From Sporomusaceae bacterium (GTDB lineage Bacteria; Bacillota; Negativicutes; UBA1444), in the NCBI GenBank assembly GCA_018434355.1, contig JAHDPL010000007.1:248001-312000 (forward strand): a stretch of 64,000 bases of DNA, read 5' to 3'. This document shows, piece by piece, positions 28,443-37,265 of this stretch. The notes below the pieces were generated by a model. The model had not been told where the DNA came from. It did not search any database and was given only the letters and a program-made list of their open reading frames with translations. Positions within the stretch are counted from its first letter, which is position 1. Each line of letters starts with the position of its first letter. A program made the position numbers and the translations under genes.

Positions 28443-28915
28443 AAGTATTGGAAGGAAAACTGACGGCGGAAGGACTGCACATCGGTATCGTGGCAGCCAG
28501 GTTCAATGAGTTCATCACCAATAAACTGATCGGCGGCGCGGTTGATGCTCTGGTGCGTCACGGCGTCAAGGAACAGGACATTACACTGGCCTGGGTGCCA
28601 GGCGCATTTGAAATTCCGCTGGCAGCGCAAAAAATGGCCGGCAGTCATGCTTTTGACGCAGTGATTTGTCTGGGCGCCGTGATTCGCGGCAATACGCCGC
28701 ATTTTGACTATGTAGCCGGTGAAGTGACCAAAGGGGTGGCCCAGGTCACGCTGCAAACCGGCGTACCGACGATATTTGGCGTATTGACGACGGAAAATAT
28801 CGAGCAGGCGATCGAGCGTGCCGGAACCAAAGCTGGAAATAAAGGGTTTGACGCTGCAGTGACCGCGATTGAAATGGCGAACCTGCTGAAATCGTGGGAG
28901 CCGAAGAATGTCTGA
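28439..28915 (+). CDS. ribH: 6,7-dimethyl-8-ribityllumazine synthase
   Basis: Condenses the RibD and RibB products into the lumazine used by RibE. The 158-residue protein has [42 protein letters not shown] and [11 protein letters not shown], all typical. It overlaps ribBA at its start and hslO at its end (eight bases), so the chaperone gene is on the riboflavin transcript. Confidence 0.97.
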
Positions 28916-29798
28916 TCAGATCATTCGCGCTCTGGCGCCGGGTGTCCGGTTGGTGGCGGCGATTACGACCGAACTGGTGGAAGCTGCCCGAACAAGGCAC
29001 GACTGCAGTCCGGTAGCCACCGCGGCGCTGGGGCGCACGATGACGGCCGCCTTGCTTCTGTCGGAAACCATCAAGGGAGATGAATGCCTGACGATCAGAA
29101 TTTCCGGCAATGGGCCGCTGGGCGATGTCGTAGCGGATACGCCGCTGCGTCACGGGGTGCGCGGTTATGTGCGCAACCCGCAGATCGACCTGCCGCTGAC
29201 TGAAAAAGGCAAACTGGCTGTCGGCGAGGCGGTAGGCGATGGAATGCTGCACGTTACCCGGTTTAGTCCACAGCGCGAGATTTTTACCGGCACAGTCAAA
29301 CTGATTTCCGGTGAAATCGCCGAAGATGTGACCCGTTATCTGCTGGAGTCGGAGCAGACACCTTCGACGGTAGGTCTTGGCGTCTTGGTTGATCCTGATG
29401 GCAGTGTGGCTGGTGCTGCCGGATTTTTGGTCCAGGCGATGCCTGACGTAACCGAGGAAGTGCTGAGTGCGATCGAGCTGAATCTCAGTCTGGTGGCCTC
29501 ACCATCCCACCTCGCCCAAGAAGGACTGTCGGCTTCTGATTTGATCCGGCTTTTGCTGGTGGGAATCGAGTCGGCAACTCTGTTTGAACCGGAACCGATC
29601 CGGTTTCAATGCACCTGCAATCGGGAAAAAGTCGGCGCGATACTGACAGGACTCGGGCCGGAAGAACTGGAATCGATGGTAGAGGAAGGGCAAGCGGAAA
29701 TTCATTGCAATTTCTGTAACGAAGCCTACCGATTCGAGCGGGAAGAACTGCAGGAACTGCAGCGAAAAGGACCGCAAGCGACCGGTGAAGCAGAATAG
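28908..29798 (+). CDS. hslO: Redox-regulated chaperone Hsp33
   Basis: Hsp33 is a cytosolic holdase switched on by oxidative unfolding of its zinc centre. The 296-residue protein has the N-terminal core ([29 protein letters not shown]) and the C-terminal redox switch CTC (CTCNREK) plus HCNFC. All four zinc Cys are present. It overlaps ribH and therefore probably shares the FMN-riboswitch transcript, an unusual pairing unless an internal promoter exists. A terminator follows. Confidence 0.95.
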   Translation: MSDQIIRALAPGVRLVAAITTELVEAARTRHDCSPVATAALGRTMTAALLLSETIKGDECLTIRISGNGPLGDVVADTPLRHGVRGYVRNPQIDLPLTEKGKLAVGEAVGDGMLHVTRFSPQREIFTGTVKLISGEIAEDVTRYLLESEQTPSTVGLGVLVDPDGSVAGAAGFLVQAMPDVTEEVLSAIELNLSLVASPSHLAQEGLSASDLIRLLLVGIESATLFEPEPIRFQCTCNREKVGAILTGLGPEELESMVEEGQAEIHCNFCNEAYRFEREELQELQRKGPQATGEAE

Positions 29799-29806
29799 GA
29801 AATGCG

Positions 29807-29840
29807 AAAAGAGCTGGATGTTTCCAGCTCTTTTGTTTTC
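29807..29840. terminator. Bidirectional terminator between hslO and rpmB
   Basis: An 11-bp perfect stem (29807-29817 with 29824-29834) has A residues on one flank and T-rich sequence on the other, so it can serve both hslO and the converging rpmB. Confidence 0.88.
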
Positions 29841-29875
29841 AACAATTCAATTGAATATGTCAGATGATGCCGCGC

Positions 29876-30064
29876 TTACGGACGGGTAACTTTACCGGAG
29901 CGCAGGCAACGGGTGCAGACATTCACACGAGTGATCTCACCTTTAACCAAAGCGCGTACGCGTTGGATGTTCGGCTTCCAGGTCCGTTTGGTCTTCAGAT
30001 GGGAGTGGCTGACATTAAATCCACTGCGTTCCCCTTTGCCGCAGACTTCGCACAAATTGGCCAT
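29876..30064 (-). CDS. rpmB: 50S ribosomal protein L28
   Basis: A 62-residue ribosomal protein beginning MANLCEVCGKGERSGFNVSH, with HLKTKRTWKPNIQ in the middle and VCTRCLRSGKV near the end. The two CXXC pairs make it the zinc-binding (C+) form of L28. I chose ATG at 30064 on the minus strand behind GGAGG; a TTG one codon earlier is in frame but unnecessary. It stands alone between hslO and recG, which is common in Bacillota. Confidence 0.96.
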   Translation of the reverse strand: MANLCEVCGKGERSGFNVSHSHLKTKRTWKPNIQRVRALVKGEITRVNVCTRCLRSGKVTRP

Positions 30065-30237
30065 CAATTACACCTCCTTCAATACTGAGGTACTTTCACA
30101 ATCAACGATTAGAACAGCAAAATTATTCTAACACAGGCGGGCCGCAAAAAGCAAGGCATTCGCCGCACTATGTCGAATATATATTAAAATCGGACGAACA
30201 ACGAGAAAATGTGGTCGGAAAGGAATTGTTTTGCAGC

Positions 30238-32283
30238 ATGAGTGTGGATCAGCCGGTCGGGATTTTAAAAGGGGTCGGCGCTGTTGTCGGTCAGCATTTG
30301 TCACGGCTTGGCATTATCACCGTCGGTGACTTGCTGGAGCATTTTCCCCGACGCTATGAAGACCGCAGCCAGTTGAAGTCAATCCGGGAGATCGTTGCGG
30401 GGCAGGTCGCTACGTTTGCGGCGGTGGTGGAGCGCGGTGAAGTCCAGCGGGTCAGGGGCAAGTCGCTGGCCCGGGTCTGGGTGTCGGACGAAACCGGCAG
30501 GGCTGTTCTGGTATGGTTCAATCAGCCATACAGGGCAAAAACTTGGAAAAGCGGCACGCGGCTGATTGTTTGCGGCAAGGCGACGAAATATCGTGATGCT
30601 GTGCAAATTGAAAGCGCCGAAGTCGATCTTGCAGATGAGCTTGATACTTTGAATACGGCGCGGATCGTGCCGATATATCCGCTGACGCAGGGGATCGGTT
30701 CCCGCGCACTGCGAAAACTGATCGCCGAAGCAATCGAACAGCCGATTGCCCGGCAAGAAGCATTGCCGCTTTCGGTGCTGCAACAGCATCGGTTGATGCC
30801 ACGGCAACAGGCGCTGCGGGAAATCCATTTTCCTGCCGACTGGACGGCGATGCAACAAGCCAAACGGCGTATCGTGTTCGAGGAACTGTTTCTCTTGCAA
30901 TGCGCACTGGCGTTTTTGCGAAAGCAACGGGTGGAGGAGCGCCGTAGCTTTGCTCATGGCGAGGATGGCGAACTGATTCGTCAGTTGCGTCAGCGATTGC
31001 CTTTTGAGCTGACTCGTGATCAAGAACAGGCTTATGGCGAAATCCGCGACGATATGGAGCGAGACCGGCCGATGCACCGGTTGCTGCAGGGAGATGTCGG
31101 TTCCGGTAAAACGGCGGTGGCACTGTTAGCGCTGGCCAAAACCATAGAAAACCGACAACAGGGAATTCTGATGGTCCCGACAGAGATTTTGGCCGAGCAA
31201 CATTTTCAAAGCTGCTGCGATCTGATGTCAGGCATCGGCATCCGGTGCGCCTTGCTGACCGGCCGGGTCAAAGGAAAAAAGCGCGCCGAACTGTTGCAAC
31301 AAATTAGCTATGGAACCGTCGACCTGGTGATCGGGACTCAGGCGTTGATTCAGCCTGATGTGCAGTTTAATCAGGTCGGACTAGTTGTGGTTGATGAGCA
31401 GCACCGGTTCGGAGTCGCCCAGAGGGCCAACCTGCAGGCAAAAGGTGATGCGCCGCATACGCTGGTCATGTCGGCGACTCCCATCCCGCGCACCATGGCG
31501 CTGACGCTTTACGGCGACCTGGATATCTCCGCCATCCGTCAACTGCCGCCTGGTCGCAAGCCGGTCGTTACCGCGGTGCGTTCGGGAGAGGCGGCGCGGG
31601 AAAAAGTTTACCGGTTTTTAGCCGAAGAAGTGGCGGCGGGACGGCAAGGCTATGTGGTGTGTCCGCTGGTTGAGGATTCGGAAAAAACTGAAGCGCAGTC
31701 GGCGGTATCGATATTTGAAGAACTGACGGCAACCGCGCTTGAGGGACTCGCCTGCGGCCTGCTGCATGGACGGATGAACGCCGAAGAAAAAGAGGCTGTG
31801 ATGCGCCGGTTTGTCCTTGGACAGCTGTCGGTGCTGGTATCGACGACAGTCATCGAAGTGGGGATCAACGTGCCTAATGCGACAATGATGATCGTCGAGG
31901 ATGCCGACCGGTTCGGCCTGGCGCAGTTGCATCAGCTGCGGGGCAGGGTCGGTCGCGGCAGTGAACGCTCCTACTGCGTCCTTTTGCATGACGGTTGCGC
32001 GGCAGCTGCGCCGGAGCGCCTACAAGTCTTGGCGCAGACTACCGATGGCTTTGTCGTGGCCGAGCGCGACCTGGTGCTGCGGGGGCCGGGACAGTTCCTC
32101 GGCTATCGCCAGCATGGCCTGCCGGAAATGAAAATGGCCAGTTTGGCGGATGATGCGGCAATTTTGGAAGACGCCAGGCAAGCAGGATTCCGCCTGATGC
32201 AAAATCAAACAGAAGCAGCAAAGTTGCTGCCGTACTTGAAGGAACGGTTTGAAAGGTTTTTTGGCATAATGTTCGCCGGCTGA
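30238..32283 (+). CDS. recG: ATP-dependent DNA helicase RecG
   Basis: RecG remodels stalled forks and Holliday junctions. The N-terminal wedge/OB domain (about 1-240) includes LKGVG and a DLLEHFPRRYEDRS segment. The helicase core has LLQGDVGSGKTAVA, VVDEQHRFGV, SATPIPRTMAL and QLRGRVGRGSE. The start is uncertain: ATG 30238 gives the family's usual N-terminus (681 residues) with AAAGGA 13 bases ahead, while an in-frame GTG at 30211 has only a weak site. It diverges from rpmB across about 170 bases. Confidence 0.93.
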   Translation: MSVDQPVGILKGVGAVVGQHLSRLGIITVGDLLEHFPRRYEDRSQLKSIREIVAGQVATFAAVVERGEVQRVRGKSLARVWVSDETGRAVLVWFNQPYRAKTWKSGTRLIVCGKATKYRDAVQIESAEVDLADELDTLNTARIVPIYPLTQGIGSRALRKLIAEAIEQPIARQEALPLSVLQQHRLMPRQQALREIHFPADWTAMQQAKRRIVFEELFLLQCALAFLRKQRVEERRSFAHGEDGELIRQLRQRLPFELTRDQEQAYGEIRDDMERDRPMHRLLQGDVGSGKTAVALLALAKTIENRQQGILMVPTEILAEQHFQSCCDLMSGIGIRCALLTGRVKGKKRAELLQQISYGTVDLVIGTQALIQPDVQFNQVGLVVVDEQHRFGVAQRANLQAKGDAPHTLVMSATPIPRTMALTLYGDLDISAIRQLPPGRKPVVTAVRSGEAAREKVYRFLAEEVAAGRQGYVVCPLVEDSEKTEAQSAVSIFEELTATALEGLACGLLHGRMNAEEKEAVMRRFVLGQLSVLVSTTVIEVGINVPNATMMIVEDADRFGLAQLHQLRGRVGRGSERSYCVLLHDGCAAAAPERLQVLAQTTDGFVVAERDLVLRGPGQFLGYRQHGLPEMKMASLADDAAILEDARQAGFRLMQNQTEAAKLLPYLKERFERFFGIMFAG

Positions 32284-32360
32284 AGGGATATCGGCAATGA
32301 TGCAGAATATTTTACAATGTGGAAACCTAATTTTAAGTCGAAAATGAAGGAGGAAATCAA

Positions 32361-32546
32361 ATGCCAATCGTACAAATCGACATGTTGGAAGGCCGTTCCG
32401 TCGATCAAAAACGCGCAATGGTGGCCAAAGTAACCGAGGCCATCGTCGAGACCGCCAACTGCACGCCGGAAGTCGTTACGGTGATCATTCGCGAAATGCC
32501 GACCACGAACCTCGGCAAAGCCGGCAAACTGCGTTCGGATATGTAA
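32361..32546 (+). CDS. 4-oxalocrotonate tautomerase family protein
   Basis: A 61-residue tautomerase-superfamily protein. After removal of Met the catalytic Pro is N-terminal (MPIVQIDMLEGRS), and the basic patch VIIREMP in the second strand fits the family. These small enzymes act as hexamers on enol/keto substrates; the substrate here is unknown and no aromatic catabolism genes are nearby. ATG follows AGGAGG. The stop overlaps the start of the next gene (TAATG), suggesting a joint role. Confidence 0.88.
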   Translation: MPIVQIDMLEGRSVDQKRAMVAKVTEAIVETANCTPEVVTVIIREMPTTNLGKAGKLRSDM

Positions 32547-33043
32547 TGTCGAAGTCGCTGGATTTTGCTGTGGCGATGGAACAGGCCATCGCCGGTAAGC
32601 TGCAGTCGCTCGGCGCCGGTTGTTCGGCGGAATTGGCGGCGCTGCTGGAACAGGTGACTCGTTCGCAACAGGCGTTTGTCCAGTTGCTTTCTGATGCGTC
32701 CTGTGCTGAGCCTGCCGCCCAAGAACCTAATCTGGATATTGCTGCCATGATCGGCAGCGATGCAGAATGGGCGGAAATCACGTCTCGCTTCCAACCAGGA
32801 ACAGCGCCGGCGGCGATCGATATCTCCGCACTTTGGAGTGTATACTCCATGCTGGACAAGATGGCGCAGTATTATCTCCAGGCCGCCAAACAAGTCGATT
32901 TGCCGCAACAACGGTTGTTTTTCAGCAGTCTGGCCGAAATCAAACAGAAATTGCGTCGCCGGGTCGGCGCAGTGGAGCAGATTCAGGCTAATCAAGTTTG
33001 GAAACAAGTCGGATTCCCCCCGGGTTTGCTGGGGAAGGAATAA
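32546..33043 (+). CDS. Unknown helical protein, possibly a degenerate ferritin-like fold
   Basis: I do not recognise this 165-residue protein with confidence. It looks all-helical, and its opening LDFAVAMEQAIAGKL and later MLDKMAQYYLQAAKQVD resemble the helices of rubrerythrin-like proteins. The usual EXXH metal ligands are not obvious. A Pro/Ala-rich stretch of about 40 residues divides the two helical parts. It overlaps the tautomerase gene by one base and is followed by a hairpin, so the pair probably forms one unit. Confidence 0.6.
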   Translation: MSKSLDFAVAMEQAIAGKLQSLGAGCSAELAALLEQVTRSQQAFVQLLSDASCAEPAAQEPNLDIAAMIGSDAEWAEITSRFQPGTAPAAIDISALWSVYSMLDKMAQYYLQAAKQVDLPQQRLFFSSLAEIKQKLRRRVGAVEQIQANQVWKQVGFPPGLLGKE

Positions 33044-33052
33044 ATTCACTGC

Positions 33053-33076
33053 CAGGGGACCGAGTTCGGTCCCCTG
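33053..33076. other. Perfect 11-bp inverted repeat ahead of the CYTH-CHAD gene
   Basis: CAGGGGACCGA (33053-33063) pairs exactly with TCGGTCCCCTG (33066-33076) around a 2-base gap. No T run follows, so it is not a standard terminator. It may be an mRNA end, a roadblock or an operator. Confidence 0.7.
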
Positions 33077-33101
33077 AAGGTTTCAGGAGGGTGTGCTGGC
33101 T

Positions 33102-34712
33102 ATGGCCGGAAATTCGGAACTGGAAATCAAATTGGCTGTTTCAGACATGCGTCTGTTCGATATCATCCTGAGCGATCCTCAAATAATGGAACTATCACAG
33201 GGAAATGTCGCCGAAACGCGAAATTTTGAGGCCCTGTATTATGATACGGCGAGCTTTGCTCTGCAGCGGCAAGGAATTTCTTATCGCGTGCGTCGGGAGG
33301 GACAGGAGTGGGTGGCGACGCTGAAAAGCGATCGCAGCAGCGGCGGCGGGCTGGTCAACCGGGAAGAATGGAACGAAGCCGTCAAAGGTCCCGATACGGC
33401 TCAGCTTGCCTTTGCCGGAACCCATGCGGGAGACCGACTGAGCCAGGCGATCGGTCAGGAAAAACTCCAGGTACTGTTTACCACCAGTTTTGTGCGAACG
33501 ACACTGATACTGCAAACCAGTGGCGGCTCGCTGGTGGAACTGGCGCTGGACCGGGGGACAATCTGGGGCGGTATCGGTGGAACGCCGATTTGTGAACTGG
33601 AGCTGGAACTGAAACAGGGAAAGGTCAGCCAACTATTGGAACTGGCTGCCTGGATCGCCGCACGCTGGCATCTGTCACCGGAGAATTTGAGCAAATATGC
33701 GCGTGGGTTGCAATTGTTGCAATCAGGGCAACCATCAACTGAACAGCCGGCAATGCCGGAACCGGCGCCTTTTAGCGCACCGCCGTTATTAACAACCTTG
33801 GCCGACCGTTGTATCGGCGAATTGTTTGTTTTGCAGACCGACTTTCGCGAGCAGGGTGCTGCGCCGGAAATGGTACGCGCATTGCGGATACAGTGCCGTC
33901 GTTTGCGTTCGCTGTTGCAATTTTTCCAGCCGCGCCTGCAAAAAGAAGCCTGGCAGCTGCAACTTGACCGGTTGCGACAATGGGGAGCGCTACTTGGCGC
34001 AATCCGTGATCTGGACATTATCAATAAAGCGTGGCAGACTTTCACCGGCAGGTTTGGTCCTGTCGTGTCGGCTTCGCCGCTTTGGCGCCATATTCTGACG
34101 GAACGCCGCGATTTTTTGGCGGAAGATGTACTGCATCGCCTGTCGCGCGGTGAACTGACCCAGATGATTTTTGAATTGCAGGCCTGGCTATATCGTGAGC
34201 AAGAGGCGCTGGACGGTGCGGAAGAGAGTGCCGCCTTTGACGGCTTTATCCGCAAGACGTTGCTCCAGGCAACCAAGCAGCTGCGTGAAGATATCGAGGC
34301 GGTGGATGCGGCCAGCGGCATGAAGAAATTGCACAAACTGCGGATCAAGCTCAAACGAGTCCGCTACTTTCAGGAAGCGCTCGCGCCGATTCCGCATTAT
34401 CGCGATGAAGAATTTTTGGCGGCCCTCAAGCGGGTACAGACTGCCATCGGCAAGATTCATGATGCTTATCAGATAAAAAGCCTGCTCGATCAAGTCGATG
34501 CAGGCGGTGTCGATGAAAAATTCGTGCTGGAAAAAGAATTGTTCCTGTGTTGGCGTGGCAGGCAAGTAACGGAACAAATGTTTTTGCTTGCCAAAGCCCG
34601 TGAAGAATTGCGTAAAGCTACTAAAAAAAGGTCAAGAACGCTGGCGTCGCTGCGAAGCGGCAAGGGGGGCAAGTCCCGCCATTACCCCGACCCGCATGAA
34701 CCAACCGAGTGA
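33102..34712 (+). CDS. CYTH-CHAD domain protein (polyphosphate-linked triphosphatase family)
   Basis: The N-terminal CYTH domain (about 1-205) has the signature ELEIKLAV and basic/acidic strands typical of triphosphate-processing enzymes (YRVRREGQEWVATLKSDR). The C-terminal CHAD domain (about 230-510) is a His/Lys/Arg-rich helical bundle (MVRALRIQCRRLRSLLQFF, KLHKLRIKLKRVRYFQEAL) known to bind polyphosphate. I use ATG 33102, 11 bases after AGGAGG; GTG 33093 is too close to the site. Its 3' end overlaps the opposing sixA by 81 bases. PPK1, Ppx-like and SixA genes follow, so a polyphosphate role is likely. Confidence 0.9.
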   Translation: MAGNSELEIKLAVSDMRLFDIILSDPQIMELSQGNVAETRNFEALYYDTASFALQRQGISYRVRREGQEWVATLKSDRSSGGGLVNREEWNEAVKGPDTAQLAFAGTHAGDRLSQAIGQEKLQVLFTTSFVRTTLILQTSGGSLVELALDRGTIWGGIGGTPICELELELKQGKVSQLLELAAWIAARWHLSPENLSKYARGLQLLQSGQPSTEQPAMPEPAPFSAPPLLTTLADRCIGELFVLQTDFREQGAAPEMVRALRIQCRRLRSLLQFFQPRLQKEAWQLQLDRLRQWGALLGAIRDLDIINKAWQTFTGRFGPVVSASPLWRHILTERRDFLAEDVLHRLSRGELTQMIFELQAWLYREQEALDGAEESAAFDGFIRKTLLQATKQLREDIEAVDAASGMKKLHKLRIKLKRVRYFQEALAPIPHYRDEEFLAALKRVQTAIGKIHDAYQIKSLLDQVDAGGVDEKFVLEKELFLCWRGRQVTEQMFLLAKAREELRKATKKRSRTLASLRSGKGGKSRHYPDPHEPTE

Positions 34713-35147
34713 ACCGATCGTTTGTTCCGGTTCCTCCAACTGAATCGATGCGGCGCTGCCGGGGCGAAACAGCAAGGCGGCGCCACTGAGTTTTTCCGTC
34801 CATTCGCTCATCGTCGGCTCATGACCGACCACAATCACCACATCCGGGCTGGGCGATTTTTGCCATTCGGCTTGCAAATCGGCCAGCTTGCCTTCAAGAA
34901 TAGCGTCCGCTACATGCAGTTTGCATTTTTTGCCGAACGCCAGCCGGAGCAATTCCGCAGTCTGCAGGGTGCGTACGGCGGGACTGGTCCAGATTTGTAC
35001 TTCGCGTCCCTTATACAAGGAACAGGCGAGCCCGCGGGCCGCCTGTTTGATTTTTTTGCGGCCGATCGAGGTTAACTCGCGTTCAAAATCAGGTTTTGCA
35101 TCAGAGCGCAGCTCAGCTTTGCCGTGGCGCATCAGAATCAGGTCCAT
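34632..35147 (-). CDS. sixA: SixA-type phosphohistidine phosphatase
   Basis: A histidine-phosphatase-superfamily protein with the catalytic LILMRHGKAE at the start, WTSPAVRTLQTAELL in the middle and the second His in VIVVGHEPTMSEW. SixA removes phosphate from phosphohistidine in E. coli. It begins behind GGAGG just downstream of ppk1 (15-base gap) on the same strand. Polyphosphate kinase works through a phosphohistidine intermediate, so the pairing is suggestive. The 171 residues include a C-terminal extension that overlaps the CYTH-CHAD gene. Confidence 0.9.
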   Translation of the reverse strand: MDLILMRHGKAELRSDAKPDFERELTSIGRKKIKQAARGLACSLYKGREVQIWTSPAVRTLQTAELLRLAFGKKCKLHVADAILEGKLADLQAEWQKSPSPDVVIVVGHEPTMSEWTEKLSGAALLFRPGSAASIQLEEPEQTIGSLGWFMRVGVMAGLAPLAASQRRQRS

Positions 35148-35162
35148 ACCGTGCTTCCTCCA

Positions 35163-37265
35163 TTACTTTTCAATTAGCGTAGCGCTGGGTTGAGTTTGCC
35201 AAACAGGAGGCGAAAGTGTGAGGGCATTTTCCTTCGCCTGACGCAGCAGTTCATTTTGTGCGCTGATCTTCAATTTGCCGCTGAATTTACGATGCCGGTA
35301 CGCGCCAGTCGATTTCATCTCATGTGATTTTTGGTTATCGGACAACAGCAACTCCAATAGGTCAAAAACTCGTTTGCGATGTTCAGGCGATTCAATCGGA
35401 AACAGGATTTCCACCCGATTGTTGAGATTGCGCGGCATCCAGTCGGCACTGGAAAGGTAAAACTTTTCTTCACCGCCGCCGCTAAAATACAAGATGCGGC
35501 TATGTTCCAAAAAGCGGCCGACTATGCTGCGGACAGTGATGCGGCTACTCACACCGGGAATGCCGGGGCGCAACGTGCAGATGCCACGAATGATCAAATC
35601 GACCGTAACGCCGGCTGAGGATGCCTCATAAAGGGCAGCGATGATTTCCTTGTCAACCAGCGAGTTCATTTTTGCGATGATGCGCGCCGGCTGGCCAGCC
35701 TTGGCAAAGGCGATTTCCTGCCGGATATGCTCAAGGATTTTATCCCGCAGTCCGAGAGGCGCCACAGCGATTTTATTCCATACCGGCGGATCGGAATAAC
35801 CGGTCAGAACGTTGAAAAACCCGGAGGCATCGGCACCGAACTGGTCATTGGCGGTAAATAGGCCGATGTCGGTGTAGATGCGGGCCGTCGAATCATTGTA
35901 ATTGCCGGTGCTCATGTGCACATAACGGCGGATGCCGCCATCTTCGCGCCGGACCACCAGGCACATTTTGGCGTGGGTCTTCAGTCCGACCAGCCCGTAA
36001 ATGACATGGCAACCGGCTTCTTCCAGTCGGCGGGCCCATTGGATATTGTTCTCTTCATCGAACCGGGCCATGATCTCAACAACAACCGTAACCTGTTTGC
36101 CATTTTCCGCCGCCTGCGTCAGGGAGCGGATCAGCGGGGAGTTGCCGCTGACACGGTACAGGGTTTGTTTGATCGCCAACACCTGAGGGTCTTCAGCCGC
36201 AGTCCGGACAAAGTTGAGCACAGGCAAAAAAGATTCGTAAGGGTGGTGCAGCAGAATGTCTTTTTCACGGATCGCTTCAAACAGATTGTCGCCTGGTGGT
36301 AAATCCAGCGGCCATTGCGGCTGGATCGGCGTCTGGCGCAAATGGTCAAACCCCGGAATATCGGCGAATTTGGCAAAACAGGTCAAATCCAGCGGACCGC
36401 TGATTTCATAAAGATCGTCGTCTTCGATCCGCAGCTCGTCGAGCAGAAACCGACGAATGGCCTTGTTGTCTTCACGGGCAATTTCCAGGCGAACCGCGCG
36501 ACCACGTTTTCGCTGACGCAGCGAGCGTTGCACTTCCTCCAGCAGGTCGTCGGCTTCTTCCTCATCGATCAGAAAATCGGCATTACGGGTAATCCGGAAC
36601 GGGACGATATTTTTAATCCGATAACCGTGGAACAGTTGCCGGCAGTATAAACGGATTACGTCTTCGAGAAAAACGAAGCAGCGTTTGCGTTTTTCGCAGG
36701 GAACTTCCAGAATCCTTGGCAGCACGCCAGGAACCTGAATCACCGCGATGCTGACCTCGCCGGCTTTGTCCAGCAAGGTGAGGCCCAGATTGAGACTGCG
36801 GTTGGAGAGAAACGGGAAGGGGTGGCTGGCATCGACCGCCAGCGGCGTGAGAACCGGCGAAATCATGTTGTCAAAGTATTTACGCAGCCAGTCGGCAGCG
36901 AAAGCAGGCAATTCTTCCGGCTGGGCAAACGGAAGTTGCTCGCGCTCCATTTCCTGCAACACGTCCTTTAACAGGCGATACTGTTGTTTCACCAGTTTGT
37001 GCACCGACTTGGCAATGGCGGACAGTTGCTGGGCGGGTGACAGGCCGGACGGGTCGACCCATTCGCGAGATTCGTCAATCTGGTTTTTCAGCGTACCGAC
37101 CCGGACCATGAAAAATTCATCCAGGTTGGAGCCGGCAATTGCAATGAAACGCAGCCGTTCCAGCAAAGGAGTATCGTGGACCGCCGCTTCTTCAAGCACC
37201 CGTTCGTTGAATTTTAGCCAGCTCAGTTCCCGGTTCAGATAATATTCAGGCTTGTCAAATTCCAT
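35163..37265 (-). CDS. ppk1: Polyphosphate kinase 1
   Basis: Makes long-chain polyphosphate from ATP. The 700-residue protein has all four PPK1 domains: N-terminal YYLNRELSWLKFNERVLEEA, the head domain, and the two PLD-like C-terminal domains with QTLYRVSGNSPLIRSL, the catalytic His region RRYVHMSTGNYND and VDLIIRGICTLRPG. ATG at 37265 (minus strand) follows AGGAGG and overlaps the end of the Ppx/GppA gene by 11 bases. With sixA downstream, it forms a three-gene operon. Confidence 0.97.
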   Translation of the reverse strand: MEFDKPEYYLNRELSWLKFNERVLEEAAVHDTPLLERLRFIAIAGSNLDEFFMVRVGTLKNQIDESREWVDPSGLSPAQQLSAIAKSVHKLVKQQYRLLKDVLQEMEREQLPFAQPEELPAFAADWLRKYFDNMISPVLTPLAVDASHPFPFLSNRSLNLGLTLLDKAGEVSIAVIQVPGVLPRILEVPCEKRKRCFVFLEDVIRLYCRQLFHGYRIKNIVPFRITRNADFLIDEEEADDLLEEVQRSLRQRKRGRAVRLEIAREDNKAIRRFLLDELRIEDDDLYEISGPLDLTCFAKFADIPGFDHLRQTPIQPQWPLDLPPGDNLFEAIREKDILLHHPYESFLPVLNFVRTAAEDPQVLAIKQTLYRVSGNSPLIRSLTQAAENGKQVTVVVEIMARFDEENNIQWARRLEEAGCHVIYGLVGLKTHAKMCLVVRREDGGIRRYVHMSTGNYNDSTARIYTDIGLFTANDQFGADASGFFNVLTGYSDPPVWNKIAVAPLGLRDKILEHIRQEIAFAKAGQPARIIAKMNSLVDKEIIAALYEASSAGVTVDLIIRGICTLRPGIPGVSSRITVRSIVGRFLEHSRILYFSGGGEEKFYLSSADWMPRNLNNRVEILFPIESPEHRKRVFDLLELLLSDNQKSHEMKSTGAYRHRKFSGKLKISAQNELLRQAKENALTLSPPVWQTQPSATLIEK

